A DNA stretch of 64,000 bases from Asterella californica. Lineage: Eukaryota > Streptophyta > Marchantiopsida > Marchantiales > Aytoniaceae. Numbering within the stretch: position 1 is the stretch's first letter; each line of letters opens with the position of its first letter. Below are positions 34,408-46,627 of the stretch, one piece after another. The notes under the pieces were generated by a model, which worked only from the letters and a program-made list of their open reading frames with translations, was not told the origin of the DNA and ran no database searches. The position numbers and the translations under genes were made by a program. The stretch spans positions 1,488,001-1,552,000 of the forward strand of contig JAYKYS010000011.1 in NCBI GenBank assembly GCA_036924285.1, given 5' to 3'.

Positions 34408-37400
34408 ATGGCGATGAACAAGAGCTTGAAGGAGATGCTGCGTTTTGTGTCGACGGATGAGAGCCAAGGTATGGGTGGAATATCCGTATCTGAACACAAT
34501 AAGCAAGCAATGGCTGCTTGTTAGAGCAACTTGCCGTCCCTCATTAATTTGGCACCTCTTAGGTCCAGAAGCAGTCATGAGTTGCAGAATGAGAACTTTT
34601 CCATGCTCAGAAGTGGCTCAGTTGCCTTACTCGTAAGAATAGTCATGCCACGGACAAGTATCAAAAGCTCCGTCCGATATAATCGGGGGAATCTTCAGGT
34701 TGAGTTCCACTGTACTGTAGTCTATGTATTAAAGTTAGCTGTTGTTACTGGCAGAGAAACAATCAGAATATAGAACACTGACCCTTAAAGAACTTTTGTT
34801 TGGGCTGTTTGTACAGCTTTGCAAGATATCTGCGAGTATAACGACATCAACGAAGAGGATCTAATGTGCCCGGAGAACATCAGGTTTCTGGAGATGTTTT
34901 TGTTCAACTTTCCTCGGATTTGTTGCATGACTTTCTTCCCGAGTTTGACGTCACTTTCCCTTGTCCAGCAAAACCTTAAGGCTATCGAAGGTCTCCATTG
35001 TCTTCCACACTTGGAGATCCTGCGGCTGAGTGAAAATGAAATACAAAGGTGTGATATATCTCTGTTCAAGGTTCCCAACTGTTATGTTTCAGTCAATTGT
35101 GACTTCAATCGACTTCGATAAGTAGGCCGTTTACCACCTAAAGTCTTTTAAGTAGACGGGTTTCATGCATAACAAATAATTAACAATTTGAAGTTGCTGC
35201 ACAGGGTTTCTTCTCAAGCTTCGAGTGGAAAACTTAACCTTCACTTGGAGCATGATATATCTGATTGCATTTCTTCATTTTGTACAGGATTGAAGGACTC
35301 AGCAACTGCCTGAAGTTGAAAGAAATACTACTTCACAATAACTGCATTACACGTATTACAAATCTTAGCCATCTCACCAATCTCAGAGTGTTGTGGCTGG
35401 CGAACAATCAAATACGATGGGTGGAGGGGTTGGAGAACTTGCTACTCAAAGAGCTCAATCTGGCAAGGAATCCATTGACTCAACTTGGCAATATACTGAA
35501 AGTAAAGTCCTTGAAGTACTTGAACGTCTCTGCAACAGACATTGGGTCATTCAAGGTGATCTCCATTTCCTCGAAATGAGGAATATTGAGTTTTCCTTCT
35601 TGTGCCGTCCGCGCCACCTCTTACTGAACATATGGCTTACAATTTCCACTTCGATCGCTAAATAGACAAAGAGAAAGAGATGTTAACTTTGGAAGTATAG
35701 AATCTGATCCAGAATAGAGCTGGAAGATGGCACAGAGGGGAAACTCTGAGATAAGTTCTCGGTGAAAGGGCTTGTGAATACGTCCAGAAGGAGGGGCAGC
35801 AGTCTTATTCACTCCTTTTATTGGGGGATACAACGAACACTGCTATCACATTTTGTGAGTTTGATCTCTTACTCAGCTAGGCTTGGGTCTCGGTATCGGA
35901 GTTACAGAGTAATTTACTTCAAGACCAACACTTCATTGGTATCATGTGCAGGAAATTGGAAATTTGACAAGGTTGAAAAAGCTAAAAGATCTGAGATTTT
36001 CAGATCCGCACTGGGGTCCCAGTCCACTGGCAATGCTTCACAACTATCAGGTAGAGAATTTCAGATGATGTGACCGTCAATTCTATATTTTGAGCCAAAA
36101 GAAGCTTCTCCTGAGTCGGCGTTTTGAGTAAGAGACTACATTGGAAAAACGAAGTAAGAGACTAAAGTGGCGAAGCGTGACATTCGGTAGGAGATAGGAA
36201 GTAGGAAGGTGTACGGCTTCTGTACTGACAACACATGTCAATTTCTCGCGTGCATACAGACCTATATACTTTTTCGTCTTCAAAATTTGCAAAAGCTGGA
36301 TACCCTGGAACTAACTACTGAAGCCAAGCAGGCAGCAAGAGTTACGTATACAAGGAAAAGGGTGTATTATAGTATGTGCATTAAATCCTTGCAGCAGAGT
36401 AGAGCTCAAGTGAACAGTTTCACAGTCGAATCAAAGCGTATCAAGAGTTTACGGAAGTAAGATCCATCAGCCTTCCTACAGCAAGATCAGTTCCAGAACT
36501 AAATGGCTTCAAAAGATTTGGAGAATGCCAAGTTCATAGAGAATTAGCAGGGCACAGTATTAAGTTCGCCTCTGACAGGTTTAAGGAAGGCATTATACCA
36601 ACGTAGTGACTATAAAAGAAATTTCTGAAAATAGTCTTGAGATGTTTGACTGAAACCCACACATGGAAACATGGAATAACTTTTGCAGAACGCTGAAAAT
36701 ACTTATCAAGGCGGACAGAGATTTACAGAAAATTATTAGCGACGATGCTGTTAAGGACAAATCTGCCTCAACTGAATCGCCAACAACAGCAAGAGAGTGG
36801 ATGGTGCAGAGCAGATGTAGGGCTGCAACGTTGAATAGTCATATCCAAACGGTGCTGAAGAGGCTTGACTACCTTAACAAAGACCTTCAGCTGAGCAGAG
36901 CACGAGAACAGGCTGCGATTGACCTCAATATACACTGGCTTATGGTTGAACTTGATTCCGGTCCGTTTACGGACTGACGCCTTCATAACCTCCAGTGCCT
37001 TACGCCTGGCTGTATGTAATAGTTTCTTCTGGCATGTCTTGTTGTTAAGAAACTGGTTAGTTAGCTCGTTTGTGTCGTCCTGATCTATTGATTTCTGACG
37101 TACTCCAGCGTGTGGTAAAAGTACTCCTATAACTGGTCCAAAGCTCTTTTTTATCTGACGTTTGCCTAAACCATTATGGGAAACTCAGGTGTTTATTTTC
37201 TTCCTTTGTTTGGGAATTTATTATGTCGACTTTGACACTAATTGGAGTAATATGCGGTGTTTTAGGGGGGAATATTCGCATGGAAATAGGCAATTCAAAA
37301 GACGTGTGGTATAAGAGTTGTGTGGAGCTTGTCATGTCAAGGTTTTTTGCCGATGATTACACACCACTAGGCATCCGTGGAGTTACAGTTCATAATGTTA

Positions 37401-40400
37401 CTCGGATTCACAACCGCTTTTTACAGGATCAATTTGAGAGGCACCACGAATCAAAAGTGAGCTTCTTGGTGAAGTTTTACGCTCTGTTATACAATTGTTG
37501 GAAATCATTGGCAGATAGTTCTTGATCCCTGGTTGTAAAGTTAATTCCTTTTATATATTGCTTACTGTTTTCTCAGTACGTAGGATTGGATGGGAACTTT
37601 ATAAAGCCTTTTTCTCCTCAGATGACGAAATCTGGAAACAAGAATGTCGAGTATCTGCTCTGTGGAGAGACATTTCATGCACCTGATGAATTGCAGCGGA
37701 TCGTTGAAGGAGGCTTTCCTTTAGCATCAGAGAGACTGGCTCATGGTTGCTGTAGTCCTGTTGTACTATCAAATTCGGTTGGCCTGGCTGATCGATGTCG
37801 CTTGAAGGTACAGTAACTGTGGACTTTTCCGGAGTCTTATCTCGCAGACGAGTAAGAACATGCAGTTCCTCTAGTGACAACAGAGCTCCGCAGATCATGA
37901 TTTCCGTGGTTGCTGAACTCATCGTTTATACCCGACTTACTTTCTTCATCAATCAGGTGTCGTGTGTGCTGAAGATAGATCCGCCTTAGGTGAATATTGC
38001 TTTGCCAAGGGCCGACGCACTGTAGAAATAGTCTGATCCACTAACCTTTACTCAAGATTTGTTGCCACCCTCCTGAACAAGATCGTTAATTGATAAGTTA
38101 CTCTCCATCTACTCTACAGCAGTTACTGTCATTTCCTTTTGCTCAACCGCATTACAAACCAATGACCTAGTTTTCTACGAGTTTCTCTTATAGTTTTGAA
38201 CTGTGTATTCTGAATCTGCAGATCTTCGCAGATCAACCCCTCATTGAGGTTCCGAAAGGCAGAACAACAGGATGGCTTCTAGTAGTAAAGACTTGTCTCG
38301 GGAACTCTGTGAAAGATGTTCGTTGCAAATACACACAGATACCCCGCAGAAAGGAATTTGGGGGCAGTAATAAGGGTAAAACACTCGAGCTTAGCTGAAA
38401 CTGCCTGAAGTTGATTGTCAACTCGATAAAACTCATCGTAGAGCACATTGTTCTCAGAGAGGAATGTGCCCCACGGATAGATTTGTAACGTGTCACATGT
38501 ATTGTAATTGCAAAAGGAGATGAAGTACTTGATTCTAAGAGAGGTACCTCTGCCAATTTGGTGCAAACATCGAATTGCGAAAGAGAAATTTCGGCTCCTG
38601 ACTAACCCCTCACGGATCCATTATTCTCGGTATCATATGATGTGTTCCGTTCAGAAGTCTAAACGTTTGAATACCATAGGCCTTTTGCCTGTGTCATAAT
38701 TTCTTGTACTGAACAGTTAATAGGCTCACAGTGGAATCTATCAAGCTGTGTGGATGGTGTATGCAGATCTGGGAAAAACCACCATATTGCTGAGATTGTT
38801 TGAGGCATTTTGCACATCTGACGTCGTGACCAAATGTAAAATGGTGCAGTCGATGGTGAAGGTAGTGTCTTGAAGAAAACCTCTTATCCTCATGCGGACG
38901 CGGTCTACAGATCTCATCCGACAGACTCAAAACAACGTTCATGGTTCGTCTTTGATGCCGCTCTTGTGGTTCCTGAGTATTTGGTTGAGTTTGACTACAG
39001 CTTCAACAATGATTTTCCTGACGGAGGAACTCCAAGTTCACCTTGGATTCCGGGTGAAGTTGCTGGGTGTTTGAATGGCCTGAGTACCTTCCTGGACATG
39101 TCAGACTCAGACCATTCCGTCCACCAAAGTTGTAGTCGCTCAGACATGGAATGCAACGAATCGACTCCATGCAAAGCTAGCAACTTGGACGCATCTGTCT
39201 CTGGAAGGCCTTCTACTGACCGGGCAACGCCGATAGTTAAGTTGTCGGTTGAGGACATCCTTGAAAACGGTCGTGCTGCAGATTTACAGTCCGTTATATA
39301 TCTAAACTTTCATGGAAGCAACCTATACAATGTCGAAGCCCTCAGAGGACTTCTGTCACTGAAAACCCTCATTCTGAGCTTCAACAACATCTCCAAGATG
39401 ACGGGAATCGAAGAGCTTCTACTTCTCGAAGAACTGGATCTGAGTTACAACTTAGTAAACCGGATAGAGGGACTATGTGGTCTAGGCAGTCTGAAAACCT
39501 TGGACCTGGGAGGCAATCAGATCTGGAACCCAAGTGATTTAGTATTCCTTCACTGTCAGGTAAAACTATGCACTGAGTCTTTACAATTAGCGATTTCAAG
39601 CGTCAGGGAGTCGTGGAATGCTGTTTATTGCAGGTTCTGAATTATAGTTCACAAACTCTCTGGCCTTCACTGTGTAGAATATATCTTTACCAAGTATCTA
39701 CCTAATAAGAATTTACAACTCCAGCCGTTCCACTAAATTTTAATTTTCATTAGCTTGGCTCAAATGAAAATTTGTTTCGAGAATAGTAGGCACGACTTGT
39801 GAACTTCACTGCGTGGGAGATGAGATTCATCAGTTTACTATGCCTTCAAATATTTTCAATTCTATGTACAGCACATTTGGCACACTAGAGCAAGTTTATT
39901 TCGGTGGGATGCCCTGTCTCACATATCCTAATTGTGCTTCCAGGTACCTGGATTATCAGCTCTCAATCTAAGAGCTAATCCTATCGCTGATGACTTAGAA
40001 TATCCAATGATGGTGCTGAGAGCTCTTCCAACGCTGGCTGAGCTGGACAGTAATCCTATTTCTTCTGGTAAGAACTCTAGTATACGTGTATGCAGACATA
40101 GATATATGAGTAATTAAATCCGATGCATACTTGTTTAGGAGCGAAAGTCGGAGGACTGTCGCTTCCTCCTGTAAATGGAGTTCACTCCTTTGTCTTCAAT
40201 CTCCCTGTATCTCCGATCGGGTTAAAGCCTTTATTCCGTTTCACCTCTCCGTCATTTTCACACACCGTGTGTCTTCAGCTGACCGAGCGCATTACTCCAA
40301 GATGTAGAAATTTAGTGTAGTGGCCTAGCAACTTTAAAGTGTAGACTAACAATGTTTGCCAGTCCACTCAATCGTCTCTAAGCACGCTCTCATAGTTAAG

Positions 40401-43400
40401 ATTTGGATGTACCTTCTGATCAGTATCGCAGTTCTCCAGTTCTCTGATGGTTGGATCGACTGTCTGGTATATTGCTTCGTTTTGCTGAAATTACCGTCTT
40501 TCACATACCATATTGGCGCCTGTGGACGACCTTCCTGAAGATCTGTACGCCCCTTTGGGGGTTACCTTACCTGTAGGGATCATTCAAGAAATAAGCAAAT
40601 TCATTCCTATTGGTCCGTACAGATTGTCTATACTCGTTCAGGTGTTGTCAAGAGACGAACAGTAGTGTTGGCCAGTGTTTTCTCTCATTTTCCCTGTTCC
40701 ACGTGCTTTCTAGCCTGTGCCTTGGTTTGTGTTGTTCGTGTCGGACATCTGTTGGATCTTTGAAGACTAAACTCTGGTGAGTTCAAGATTCCAAGTTGGA
40801 GGTCATGTCGGTCGTTCGATGTTGTAAATTTTCGGTAGAAACCAAGTACCTCAAAGTGAAAAATATAACGCGAATTGCTCAACCGTTGTATCAGTATCAT
40901 GGATTTTTGTGGACTGACTTCGTGACTTTTGACCAGGATTGCCGCTTACACTTTAAACTCGGTAATGAACGAAGTGATTACCTTTTGTATATCAATGGTT
41001 TTAGCACAGCGCGACCTTGCACTCAAATCTCTTCATCTACAATTCATCAATTTAATGTAGCTATTATAGGTATTGTCATCATGTTCAGAGGAGCGTATTG
41101 AGGCAGATAGAAAGTATGTCTCGTCTCCAGCACTTCTGTTCTCAAAACCCCGAACAGAATGGGGCTACCTGCTTCCATCTACTTCTGCCTTCTCGGTACC
41201 GTATGCCGAGAAAGATTATCAGTCTGAGTGCCGATCAGAAGGTGGCAGTGAAAAGGGCCACGGCGAGCCTGAAAGTGATGTACAGGAAAATATGGAAGAC
41301 CGAGCATCCCTTACAAATGAACTTATCTTGAGACGGCTTGATGATCCATTCAGACTGAGTCCGTATCGCATGAGCCCTTGCAGACTGTGTCCTTCCACCA
41401 TATTCTCGCGGTCTGACATTACAGAAAGGAAGGGGGAGCTAAGCAATCAACCTGAGGGTGATCGAGCTTGGTATGATGATGTTGAGGAGGTGCACCTTGA
41501 GCACCATAAACTCAAGACCATGCACTGCTTTGACAGGTTGCCAAATTTAAGGCGCTTGTTTCTCTGTGGAAACGAAATCTCTGTCATTGAAGGATTGGAT
41601 GACTGCAGTTTACTTGAAGAGCTTGTTCTTGAAGACAACCATATTACTCAGGTTTGGACAAGCAAATGCGATTCATCTAATTTCATTTGACAAAGGATAC
41701 GTCTTCCCAAGTAGGACTAGAAGGTGCAAGGAGGTGCAACCTACAATATTTGTTCTTCAGATCAGAAACCAAGGAAAATCCTATAAGTTCTATTCCTCCA
41801 GAAGGTTAACGAATTGGAACTAATCTGTAGGTCGGAATGTAAAGTCCGTAGGCCAATTTCGGAGATGGCTCGACTTCGCAGGTACCAAAATTAAAGCATC
41901 TGAAGGCGTTATGGAGGCTTGATTTGGGTCGTAATCGCCTTGTCACTTGCGGAGAAATTCCATCCTTTCAAATGCTGGAACAGCTTTCGATCGACAATAA
42001 CAAAATTGAGACACTAAAGGTACAATACCACGTCACATTATTTGCAGCCTTGAAGTTTTTCTTCAGGATGCGAAGGCGAATTCTAGGTGCACGAGTTCTG
42101 ACTCTGCACGGTAGGAAACTGTGATATCTAACACGCTATAAATTGTCACACGCAGGGATTGGAGGATTTGACTTCTCTTATGGAACTCTATGCATCTGAT
42201 AACCTTCTCGCCGATTTGAATGAGCTGAACTACATACGCGGGATACTCAAGCTCATAGTCGTGGATCTCTCCGGCAATGCACTCTGTGATTGCCATGACT
42301 ACCGCATGTACACTGTGTTTACTCTGAGGAAACTCAAAGTACGTTACTGACCCGACATAGGCTCTTTCCCTTTCCTTTGTAGGATAGTATTGTGGTGTCC
42401 AACAAAACCAAGTCCGGGGGCCTGGCTCCAACCCTGCAGTGGGACTCAAAAGCTGTTAGAGCAAGTGCAAGAGCATCCTTGCACTTGCTCTTTTAAGGGA
42501 AATTGCTTCGACAGGAAATAGGATGTATACTGGTTACTGGATTTCAATGGTTGCTAGTTGCCGTACAGTCTCACAGTTAGCATTTGCTCGGAACATAGCT
42601 GCTTAGCTAGAGAGATAACCTACCTGTTTTGTAACTTGAGCTGACTTAGAAGTATGCTGTTCTGAGCAGCTGCTTGATCCTCGTCCAAACCTTAAGTCCT
42701 CGGTCATTAGCTTGGTTATCTTGTTTCCAGCTTTTTCTTCCTGTTTTGCCCTTTGTCACATGTATCCTGACTGGCTATAGTCTCATGTAAAAGCACAGTT
42801 AGCTCAATCTTAGATTTTGGATCTAAGGATTAACTGTCTGGTCGTGTTGGGATAATTTAGCTTAACGAGGGAAGGCTTCTACACCCAGGTTTTGGATGGA
42901 AGGAATGTGGAAAGCAATGAACTCACACAATCCCGTAACAAGTATTCTGGACGACTTACTCGCGACATGCTGGAGGACTTCGTGGGTCACAGTCAGTTTT
43001 CCAAGCTTGAGGTCTGTGCTAGAACTGAAACTCTGCGCGATCAACTGGACAAGGATACTTGGAACTGGTTATGGTTCAAAGCTCCAATATTACAAACGAA
43101 TATGAGATGCTAGGCCTGTATTTAGCTCAACGCCTTTTGATGAGCGATTCTTATTTCAAATAGGTACTAGACCTCTCCGGGCAGAGGCTAAGAAGCTGTG
43201 GAGAAGTGTTTGAAGGCGCAGAACTACGTGGACTCACAGAGCTTAACCTCAACGACAACCTGCTGACGTCCGTCCATCCGCTTAGGTACTCCCTGCTTGA
43301 CCAAAAACGATTGAATTAACTAAATTGGCAGATATTTCAATGACTTCTGCAGTTAACCTCCACTCCTGTCGTCCCGGACAGTTTTTCTTCCACCACTACA

Positions 43401-46400
43401 TCGGACAGTTTACCTGTCCATGACATGTGGGCATACGCCCGCGCCGCCGCGCGCCCCCCCACTCACCCCCCCGCCGAGATGAGACATCGCTTATGACATC
43501 CCGAAAGAGTTATTCTTAACAATGGTGTGGACGGAGATTAGAAATTGTAAATAAACTGGTGCGTGACCAGCTGTAGTGACTTCTGTGTCGCCTTCACACT
43601 ATCATGACAAATGCCTAAGGAGCTTGAAAAGAAATACCTTGTCTTCAGAAAGGTGCGCCTGAAGGAGCCACGCTAACTGATCGAATTTCTACCTAGTCAA
43701 CTCGGAGGAGATTATACCAAAACGGGAGGGGCTGCCCTTCACTTTTGGCATCCGGTGTCACATAACCCCCTGGAAGTTGAGAGGTGGAAACTGTGATCCT
43801 TTTATCTCATCTCTGCGATTCCCTCCATCATCTGTAAGTCATGTACAAATGGGTGACAGCACTAGACGGTGTTGATCCAGGAAGTGTAATGTTTAAGGAC
43901 GGAGGACAACGGTTCCCAAGCAGAGACAGTGCTACTGCTGAGGCGGCCCTGAAGTGGACAAATCTCTCTTGCTCTCATTCTGCAAGCTTGACTATGCTGC
44001 AGAAACTTCTAGGGATATCCTGAGAATTACCAAAAACAGTCTGGAGTCTCTTGAGTGACTCTTCGAGGCGAAGTTTCCTCTCTGCCCCTCTAACTGCATC
44101 TGATTTCATTTTCCTAGGCCCCAAATTTCGGGGATGTTTTTACAGTCAAGTTTTCTATATCGTGGTTGTTTCATTTTGTGAGTTCGCAAGCTGTCTCTTC
44201 AACATCTTGATTTCGCTATATTTTCGGAACATATAGTTGAAGGCTCTTCCCGTCCAGAGGTGAAGCTGACAGTTTGGACCTTCTAGATGAACTTCGTATC
44301 CTCTCCTTACGGAAGTCACAGTAGCCTGCAGTCCTGACTTCGACTGCAAGCTACCCCATATCATTTAAACTCTATTCTTCCTATTATATTCCCTAGGACC
44401 TGGAAATCACGGACATAGTTGGGAACACATTTGGGTTTTACTTTCGACGGCAAGTTGGAAGTTTTCTCAACTTTGGGCTGCCCCGTACTAAATTCTCACT
44501 TTTACTTCGATTTTGCTCGGTGGTCCTGCAACCTCTTCATTGTGCTTTCTGGACATCAACTGATAAATATCTATCCACATAATAAAGTACCTGGGTTTAA
44601 AATTTCGTCAGTATTGTGCACTCTTTTGTTATCTGATTTTCGTTTCTTTTTAATGAACTCGGATATGAGTTCTCCTCCCATGCAGGTTTTTAGAAAACCT
44701 CCGGATACTGCATCTGGAGAACAATAAGTTCGAGGACAGGCCTCTTTTCGAGGCACCAACAGATGGTGCAGGAGTAATACTTTATCCTGAACCCTTTTTC
44801 AGTAATTCTGAGGTTGAACGCAACGGGAGGATTTCTTCCTGCGCGGCAAGTACATCTGATGATCAAGGCTTGAGTTTGCAATCGTTGGAGATTTTGAAGT
44901 TGGGGGGCAACGCCATCACCAGCATCGCATCTCTGAGTTTGTACTACAAGTTCCCAATGTTGAGGCTACTGGCTTTGCAGGACAATAAGATCACGAAGGT
45001 TTGCATTCACCTTGCACTAAGAATCTTAGTCTGGTTCAGTCATCAGTAAAATCCACTAAATCTTGATCAAAGAGTACTATAGGTAAGAAGCAGAACAACT
45101 GAAATTTGACTTCTGGTAGCTGTTCGTGAGTTGGTGGTTTCCACATAGATCCATGATCCATGTCAAACTGTCACTTGACTTCAACATCCTTCAACACTTG
45201 AATGGCTTTTCCTTAATTTTCCAGCAGACGGCAGCACATAACACATTCTAAACTGTGTGCTAATCATTGCTATTCCCAAGTAGTTCCCTAAGTTCCTGTT
45301 GCTTGTAATCTCTGTAGACACTTCAAACTGAGGTCCGTGCTTGCGAAGAGAAACGATGAACCGTCCGTGCTTTTAGCACATTGCAGCACCTGATTAACAC
45401 AAGTTAATATCGTACGTGGACAATTATTTCATTGTGCAGGTTGATGGTTTGGCAGGACTCTGCTGTCTTGAAAAGCTCTATCTGGATCATAATGAGATCA
45501 GGGAGCTGGAGCCACTTGCTTTTGTGCAGCTTAATGGTTTGCGAGTGTTGCGTCTAGCCAATAACACGCTAAAAACTCTGGTGCAATTCAGTGGCCTGGG
45601 AGCGTTGGAATGTTTGGACCTTTCGTCCAACCACATAGCACCTAACCGACTTGGCGGCCTAGCCAGCGTCGATAATCTGTCTGGTTTAAAGCGGCTTATG
45701 AAATTGTCATTCATAAACAACCCGGTAATCATTCAAGAACCATCCTTGTACCGGTGGCCCCAGCTTGCTCCATTAAGAATTGAGCCCTTTAATCGAAGTG
45801 GAAGATGCATGCAATATTCATTGGCAGCACTAGCAGGCAGTTCACATGTTAGGAATCACAGAGCTCACGCAATCTCACCTCAGGATCTGAGTGGCAATGG
45901 CTGGCTGAGCAGATTAGCCGCCAGAATCTGTATCGAATTTCGGTCATCAGTCGACTGTTGCACCTTCATTACCTCGATGAGAGGGAGATCACGGAGGCAT
46001 GCTTTCTACCCCTCTGCTATGGTTATTTCTGCAAGGATTGCCTATAAACCTGAGGGACCATTGTCTTGCGAGCAGTTTTCACGAGCTGAACTTTTGCTTC
46101 CTCGATTCTCATCCACTCCTCTGATGACTCTGTGTGTCTTGCTCACCCAGGAAGAAAGGCATGAAGCGGAAGCATATGCAGCTGGGAGTAAAGAACCCAC
46201 ACCTCTGATGCTGGACTCCAACTCTTTGTTTGACAATCATAATAACAACCAGTGTGTGGGGCCTGGGGGTCAGATAAAAGTTCCTCTCAAGGTGACTTCT
46301 CTGAATTTTGAAAGTATGTGCCTCCAGCAATCTCCGCGTGGCACTTACCAGATCCAAAACAATCCTTGTAAACAAAGGGTCACAATGGCGCAATCACATC

Positions 46401-46627
46401 CGCTCTCAACTGTCAAGTGGGAAATGGATGACCCGAAGCACCAGTTGGGGGTTTTGCGTCGCTGCTTCGACAAGAACCAACTTGTCCGCGGTAAAGGCAA
46501 AGGAGAAAATAAGGTATTAACCATACCCTATTCGACTTATGTCAAGACACTGAGTCCATCGAAAGACCGCACCCAAAAGACATCCTCCGACTCCAGCAAC
46601 GTTAACAGTCGCACCTTTGCAATTTAG
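34408..46627 (+). CDS. LRRC9: LRRC9 orthologue, large multi-block leucine-rich repeat protein (1608 aa model)
   Basis: My exons: 34408-34468, 34817-35048, 35288-35555, 35952-36050, 36260-36456, 36689-36960, 37266-37456, 37577-37807, 38222-38375, 38850-39559, 39944-40067, 41089-41651, 41882-42019, 42156-42338, 42889-43011, 43164-43285, 44686-44998, 45440-45724, 45913-45996, 46151-46627. Total 4827 nt; all phases agree. LRR blocks: N-terminal (LEMFLFNFPRI; LTNLRVLWLANNQIRWVEGL), middle (LKTLILSFNNISKMTGIEEL; LRRLFLCGNEISVIEGLDDC; LDLSGQRLRSCGEVF) and C-terminal (LEKLYLDHNEIRELEPL). Two non-LRR regions are diagnostic: WYKSCVELVMSRFFADDYTP (exon 7) and RSWFVFDAALVVPEYLVEFD (exon 10). Animal LRRC9 has the same order (human about 1450 aa) and is tied to cilia. 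The C-terminal exons are least certain: one intron uses a GC donor, and the last exon may be spliced again at gtatta (46512). Confidence 0.88.
42458..42491. repeat. Perfect 14-bp inverted repeat in an LRRC9 intron
   Basis: agagcaagtgcaag, a 6-base loop agcatc, then cttgcacttgctct. It lies in the intron between 42338 and 42889. It could fold as a small hairpin; no known family. Confidence 0.6.

Noticed and set aside
45416..46627. Single 403-aa ORF as the LRRC9 C-terminus
   Set aside because: The middle part does not resemble LRRC9, while a phase-compatible exon in another frame does; two introns explain it better, though the retained form is possible.
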